A DNA stretch of 60,000 nt from Cryptomeria japonica. Its lineage: Eukaryota > Streptophyta > Pinopsida > Cupressales > Cupressaceae. Within the stretch, counting starts at the first letter, position 1, and the number at the start of each line of letters is the position of its first letter. The translations under genes were made by a program, and so were the position numbers. Location of the stretch: assembly GCF_030272615.1 (NCBI RefSeq), contig NC_081406.1:242539218-242599217 (forward strand), written 5' to 3'. This document shows, piece by piece, positions 54,478-60,000 of this stretch. The notes beneath the pieces were generated by a model. The model was given only the letters and a program-made list of their open reading frames with translations, made no database searches and was not told where the DNA came from.

Positions 54478-55800
54478 TGTATTGGTGGTAAAATCAGGGT
54501 TTCACCAATTAAGATAATAAAACCACTAATATTACCTAGTTGACTAACACATTAAAAATGGGTAAATTCAATAGATCGAGCCACAATTCAATTAGGAAAA
54601 GGGCTGAGATATGGATTAGATTTACTTGTTTATTTGTCTCCCTAGTTTTGAGTTGAAATTAGATGTAAATTGTGAAGTACAAGGCAAAGAAATGGATGAT
54701 TGAAGTGAAATAGTAAAATCAAAATGCTACAGATGTCAAACAAAGCCACTGACAGGGATCTAAGAAGAAGAAGAGGGTCAAAACCTATTGCTAGAAATTC
54801 GGGCAGAATTGTTGGGACCGTGGTGGTAGGTCACTATAGTCTTGTAACTCTCTGATGGGCAAGTGAGGTCTTTTTCAAATCACAGAGACACATTGGATTC
54901 ATTGTTAAAAGATTAGGCAAAATTCTTGGGACCCTGGTGGTAGGTTGCCCTAGTCCTCCACTTTTCACTCCTTCAAAATCTAAAGTTGTTCGTCATTGCT
55001 AACTCTATCAAAATATTCGATTACAACTCCTAAATCAATTTCCTAGACATAGAAAGAGGAGAAAAGGGTTGTGGATAGGTGTTTTCCCTGGGTGAAACCC
55101 CATTTTAGGAATTAACCTTGAAATTGAAATGATCATTGTAAAGAAAATAGAATTGAATTGCAACAAGATGCTTTCCTTTTGAAGGAAAGGCTAGATCTGT
55201 AATTGAATGCTTGTAATTGAAGTGTATACCTTGATGAAACTTGCTTGAATCCTCACACAAGGGTTTTAGGATTTCATGTAGAATGTCTTCATAGAAGTTT
55301 GATCATGGATGCCATCTTGAATGCTTGAACTTGACTAAACTTATCCTTCAATGCTTGATGGGTGTTTGTTTGCTTGCACACCTAAATGGAATTTGAAATC
55401 TTGATTGAGGTTCTTATACATCATAGACTTAAAATGAGAGGGGTTGGTCTCCTTTTATACTTAACCATCCTAAAAATATTTGAATTTCTGAAGCAGGCCG
55501 ACATTGGACTTAAATTCCCACCCACTTTAAGTGATCGTTGTGAGGACCAAATTTGGTCCCAATTGAGAGGACCAGGGCACTTTGGCCCCATGATCCTAAG
55601 CTAGGACCAGGGCACCCTAGTACCTTGGTCCTTAGAATCAAGACTCAAATTTGGGAATGAGACAGAAGAGAAAGTGCAAGTGTAGGTCTTTGGAAGGTGT
55701 GAGTAGAATCAAAGTAGTCATTTGGCACCAAAAGATAGAACGCTAAGGTGAGGTCTAGGTGAGGACAAAATTGTATGCAGATACAATTTACAATGCTACA
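54478..55800 (-). mobile_element. 5' LTR of B2
   Basis: 1,323 bp. Plus-strand edges TGTATTGGTGGTAAAATC and ACAATTTACAATGCTACA. Related to 6640-7865 along its length and to 45574-46168 over its outer half. A phrase starting GG(C/A)A(A/G)AATT(C/G)TTGGGACC is duplicated inside it (near 54805 and 54911). Confidence 0.85.
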
Positions 55801-58800
55801 CACCTATTGCAACTTGACTTAGAAGTTGATCAAATATATGTGAAGACATGAGCTATTCCAGCATAATCATGATCTCCAATCCAAGCAAGCTTCTCAATGT
55901 TGTAGCATTGAATATCCCAACTTTGCGAAGTATTCTTCACTTTTTGAACTGCTTCAAAAATATAGTCTTCATCCTTATTTCTATTTTATTCTTTTCTAAG
56001 AATATCTTGGAAATCAGATAGAAGTGATAGTAGACTAACATTAATCCATTTAACTTGCTCTTTGTTTGATCCCAATTGCATGTAGTTGTCCACATTGTAA
56101 TTGACAAGATTGTAAATTGTCCCTTGATTTTCCCCAAGACCTTTGACTTTATTTATTGGAATACATTCTTCCCAAAAAAAATAAGTCTTCCATTATTGAT
56201 CTTCTAGGATATGTGATCTATTATGATCAACCTACAATTCCAAATAAACTTCCATATTGTCGAGCCACTTTCTAAATTTACAATTGTAAGAATCCTCTTA
56301 GGGTCCCCCTCATCAAGATATTTGTTGCAAATAACTTTGCATCATAATTTTAGAGGATATTTGTACATCTTCAAGATCAACTTGGTTCCTAATACCCAAT
56401 TTTGTAAATTTACATTCCAAAGATCCTCCCCTCCTTTGTTTTTAGACAAGCATGCCATATCCCAATGAACTAGTGGAATTCATTTGTCCTCTTTGGAGCC
56501 CTCCCATAGGAACTTTTTCAAGACACCTTCCATCATTTTCGTTGATTTATTTATCGTTATAAAATATAACAAAGATAGGTATGGTAGCTAGAGTGACCTT
56601 AATTATGGTGAAGTGACCAATGAAGGCAAGTCATTTTGTTTTCCAAAAGGCAACCTTTGATTTACAATTTTTTATCACTTCTTCCCAATGATGTGTCCTC
56701 CTAGCCCTTGATAAGATTGGAGCTCTCAAGTATTTAGAGGGAAGGGAAGCAATAGGAAATCCCAACAAATTTATTATTCTCCTCTACAAAGTCTTCTTTG
56801 TGTTAAAGAAGTATATCTCAAATTTATATAGCTTGAAAGATTTACTAGAATGTCTTCCACAAATTTCTAATGTTTCCTTGATATTCATGGCTTTCATCAT
56901 GAAGCTTCACCAAACAACAAGGTATTGTAAACGAATTGAATATGTGTTATGTCTTCTACATTTTTTGTCATCTTAACACCAATCCATCTATTAATTCTAT
57001 TACTTCTCTTAATTGATCTCCCTATGGCCTAGACCGTTATAAAAAAAAGAGATGATGATAATGGGTCACATTGTTGAATTTCATTTATGGATTCAAGGAA
57101 TGCACATGATGAGTCATTTATCAACACTGAATATCTCATTGTTGAAATGCATTCAAAGCTCAACTTGTTCCAAGTGGCTCCAAATCCAAATCTTTGATCT
57201 CTCCATCATTGCCATCAGGAAATACTATTTAACATGGTCATAAGATTTTCTTATGTCCAACTTAGTCATCATGTGTTTCAAATTTTCACTAGCAATGAAT
57301 ATATTGCTTCATTAGCTAAAATTATGTTGTCACTGATCTCACGACTCAATGTGAACCCATTCTATTCATCTGAAATCAATTTCTCAAAGACTAGTTTTAA
57401 GTGATTAGCTAGAGCTTTGGCCAAGATTTTATATATGGTATTACATAGTAAAATAAATTGATATTTTGCAAAGGATGATCATTTCTTTTTCTTGGGAATT
57501 AGTACTAGCATTGTATTGTTCGGATCCTTCATAAATCTTTTCTTCTTTCTAAAGTATTCCAATAGAACCCAAACTTCTTCTTTTGAAAAGTGCCAACACT
57601 TCTAAAAAATCAAGGTAGAGAAACAATTGGGCTCTAGGGCCTTTTTTAGGTGCAACTGAAAGGTAGTAGACTTGATTTCCTCATGTGAGAATGGAGCAAA
57701 CAAGTTTTCATTAACCTCCTCATTTATGCATCTTGGAATATAATTAAGGAAGGATGTATCCAAGAAGATGCCCATCATCCCATTTTGGGCCAACAAAGAT
57801 TTGAAGAAATTGATTGCTTCTTGTGCAATTTCCTCCTTCTAATGGATGACTTTACCTTCATCATTAAAAATCTCTTCAATTCTGTTGTGAATCCTCCTTG
57901 CCTTCATAGAGGAATGGAAGAATATCATGTTTAGATCCCTTACAGACAGCCAATTCTCCTAGGCTTTGTCCATCTAGTATTATTCCTATGTTGCCAATAT
58001 TTCAACAAATTCCATCTAAAGGGTTTTCTCCTTTTCAAAATATTCCAAGAGAAAATTCCTTTTTGGATGATTTTTTCATTTAGGATAGTCATATCAATTT
58101 CCACTTTCTCCTTTTCTTTGAAAATATTATTGAAAATAAATATTTTACACTCTTTTAGCTTATTTTTAATATGGAAAAAATTCTTGGAAAAGATGTAACT
58201 AATCATTCCATTCACCTTGGGAGAATTTCTCCACCAACTCTTGAGCAAATCAATAAGATTTGGGTCTTTAAACCACATACTTTCTATTTTGAAGTAATCT
58301 TTTGATGGTGCCAATATGAAATTGATGACAAGAGAGACTGGGAAGTGATTGGAGGAGGCAATTGGAAGAATAGTAGAATCTAGAGAACAAGAATTATCTA
58401 TCTAATTATGTGCAAAAAAAATGATCGAGCCTTTCAACAATATTTGTGAATCCAACATGCTTGTCGATTCAGGTGGATTATCTGTTATTTAGAGGGCGGT
58501 TGCTAAGAAAGGTCTTATCCACAAAGTCCTTCAAATCCAATAATTTTTTATTGATTTTATTTGGTCTGCACTCTTTTCAATTAGATTGAGAAAGACACGA
58601 AAATCTCCTCTTAAGATGAGTTTGTTGTTTGTCAAGACTTCCTTTTTTGTTAGGAGAGATTGTCATAGTCTTGATTATTCCTCTTAGTTGATCACATCGT
58701 ACACATTGAAGATCATGAAAGATAAGTTTGAGTGAAACTCTTTAACCTCATATAACATCCAATTTGGATACTTGTCCATTTCTTGTAGGGAGACTATTGC

Positions 58801-59004
58801 ATTCTACATAAGGCACCAATCACCCTCTAGAACATACTACTCCATTGTTTACAATATTTCGTAAAGTGACAAAGTTCATCCAATTCAATTTGTGTTTCTT
58901 ATAAGAGCACAATATTCTCTACCAAATTCTCTAAATGGTGTCTTAGTCATGTGTTGCTTGTTATCAGTGTTTAAGCCCTTGATATTCCATGCGATTATCT
59001 TCAT
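55801..59004 (-). pseudogene. L1-type LINE ORF2: endonuclease and reverse transcriptase
   Basis: Starts at a minus-strand ATG (59002-59004) with MKIIAWNIKGLN, the opening of the APE-type endonuclease of plant L1 LINEs. A GDF motif in place of GDFN lies near 58595 and SSNHFPVSL (the SDHxPV site) near 58350. Downstream, ICSTMRYSVLIN-like sequence, CDPLSSLFF (for QGDPLSP) near 57050 and FVYNTLLFGEAS (for FADDTLLF) near 56930 mark the reverse transcriptase. ITHIQF and KYLRAPILSR follow. The enzyme would nick DNA and copy LINE RNA at the nick. It has many stops and frameshifts, and both Asp residues of the FADD box appear lost. The gene is cut at 55800 by the B2 LTR, so any RNase H end is missing. 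Confidence 0.85.
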
Positions 59005-60000
59005 TGTCCTCCAAGGGAGGTTTTCCCTCCCCCAGATCTTAGCATTTACTCCCTCATCCTAACCAAACCTTTTTCAGATGCCTCTTCCTCCCTCTTTTTT
59101 TATTTTTCTAACCTTATGCTTAGCCTTCAAGTTTGATCAAGTACCTTGGAGGTTAATTGGGCGATGCAACAAATATTGACAATGTCAAATTCATTATAGT
59201 TTAAAATCGCATCTTCCGATATGGGTTCTATTCGAGATCTATTTGTTTCTAAATCAATGTCCACACTATTTTGGGAATTCATAGCCACAATTTCCTTATG
59301 ATTTGCCAATCCAAATCTCGAGGGATTGATCGAATCCTTAGCTTCACCCTAGATAGTTGAACATTTCATTTCAACTTCACAATCTTCTTTTATCAGATCT
59401 AAATCTCTAACATTGTTTATGGTATCATTATCATTAATGCTTTATATTGGTTGCCAATGTTATTTGTATCAGAATCAATATCATTTTATTATCATTCATT
59501 TTGGATTTGGATATCGAATCCAAAAAAATATGATAACCCCCACAATTTTTGGCCAATTGTGGTTTTTTTTCTAAGTTTCTTAATAGGAGTAATTCTTGTC
59601 CAAAGTTTCCTTACTAAGCTTTAGCCTCTTTCTTTTTCCTTTTTTGTCCCTTATGTCTTTTTGCCTTAGTTTTATTTTCACCCTCTTTTGCTGTCAAATC
59701 AGATTTTAGGCCCGATTTTGTCTTTTCCCTTTTTTCTTTGGTTGTAAATCGGGTCCATAGACCTGAAGTGCACCTAAGGATGATAATTGGGTCTATAGAC
59801 CCCATTTACATCATTTATTGCCCTAATTTTATTGATTAATTTATTTGTGTTTGTATCTAATACAAACTCTTCTTTTTATTTTTATTTTCATTCATAAATT
59901 TCCCTTTGATTGTTTGAGCCCTCGTCTCTAGTGTGTTCGAGTCTCTCAATGACCCTACCATTTTCTTTGCTTCGAGTATGTCTCTTTATTTTGTATGTTT
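59005..60000 (-). pseudogene. Region upstream of LINE ORF2, probable ORF1 remnant
   Basis: Minus-strand sequence upstream of ORF2 contains short open pieces. The one at 59614-59805 is strongly Lys/Arg-rich at its end (KRHKGQKRKKKEAKA), and that at 59127-59309 is polar. LINE ORF1 proteins bind RNA and are often basic, and the position just upstream of ORF2 fits, but no CCHC knuckle or other diagnostic motif is seen. The gene continues past the window edge if it is real. Confidence 0.35.

Larger units (their letters stand above)
45574..55800 (-). mobile_element. Gypsy-type element B2, truncated and interrupted by a LARD
   Basis: The right LTR (54478-55800) is complete with a PBS beside it. The left LTR (45574-46168) keeps only its outer ~595 bases and is followed by a polypurine tract (complement of 46169-46186). 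Internal sequence is only 46169-46257 plus 53322-54477, about 1.2 kb, so it is either heavily deleted or a short non-autonomous derivative. The LARD at 46258-53316 sits inside it with a target duplication. On the right, B2 has broken an L1-type LINE. Confidence 0.7.

Overview
The window is nuclear DNA from a land plant with a large, repeat-rich genome. A conifer or other gymnosperm is my best guess, but it is only a guess. Evidence for a plant: Ty1-copia elements primed by initiator tRNA-Met, a Tat-lineage Ty3-gypsy element with two RNase H domains, L1-type LINEs with a terminal RNase H domain, and relics of PLS-class pentatricopeptide-repeat (PPR) coding sequence. I see no intact host gene, no rRNA or tRNA gene and no CRISPR array. 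Almost everything recognisable is a transposable element, and all of them carry disabling mutations.

Layout. 1-1600: 5' end of a minus-strand copia element (gag fragment, PBS, 1.2 kb LTR) lying against a LINE RNase H relic (1611-2324). 2325-6639: an unrecognised ORF remnant, then AT-rich DNA. 6640-31500: a three-level nest. An old gypsy element (B1; 3' LTR 6640-7865, internal sequence 7866-9395 and 30791-31500) is interrupted by a large minus-strand Tat-like gypsy element (A, 9396-30790). Element A is itself split between its second RNase H and its integrase by a plus-strand copia element (13897-20574, 5-bp target duplication AAATG). The leader of element A, between 5' LTR and gag, holds antisense PPR-gene relics (28290-29260).

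About 31.9-43.25 kb: the most unusual region. Two convergent genes look like one DNA transposon. One is a plus-strand DDE-type transposase pseudogene (35712-38632, with a spliceable intron and a probable 5'UTR intron). The other is a minus-strand accessory gene whose ten exons I could trace (40251-42840), encoding an unrecognised protein with a coiled-coil-like stretch and a cysteine cluster. Arrays of a near-palindromic GCGCGTACGC-type motif lie outside both genes. The left array is split by CT microsatellites and a 799-bp tandem duplication. Both genes are broken almost only by in-frame stops.

44.9-55.8 kb: a copia integrase fragment abuts a truncated minus-strand gypsy element (B2, 45574-55800). 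B2 is interrupted by a complete non-coding LTR element of LARD type (46258-53316, target duplication ATACC) with a 10 x 66-bp tandem array and a cluster of GCGYTGA motifs near its PBS. 55801-60000: a minus-strand L1-type LINE (endonuclease and reverse transcriptase, decayed), broken on its 3' side by B2.

Relative ages follow from the nesting. Copia 13897-20574 is younger than gypsy A, which is younger than B1. The LARD is younger than B2, which is younger than the 3' LINE. The copia LTRs differ at about 15 sites in the first ~400 bases compared by eye, nearly all transitions, so that element is fairly recent.
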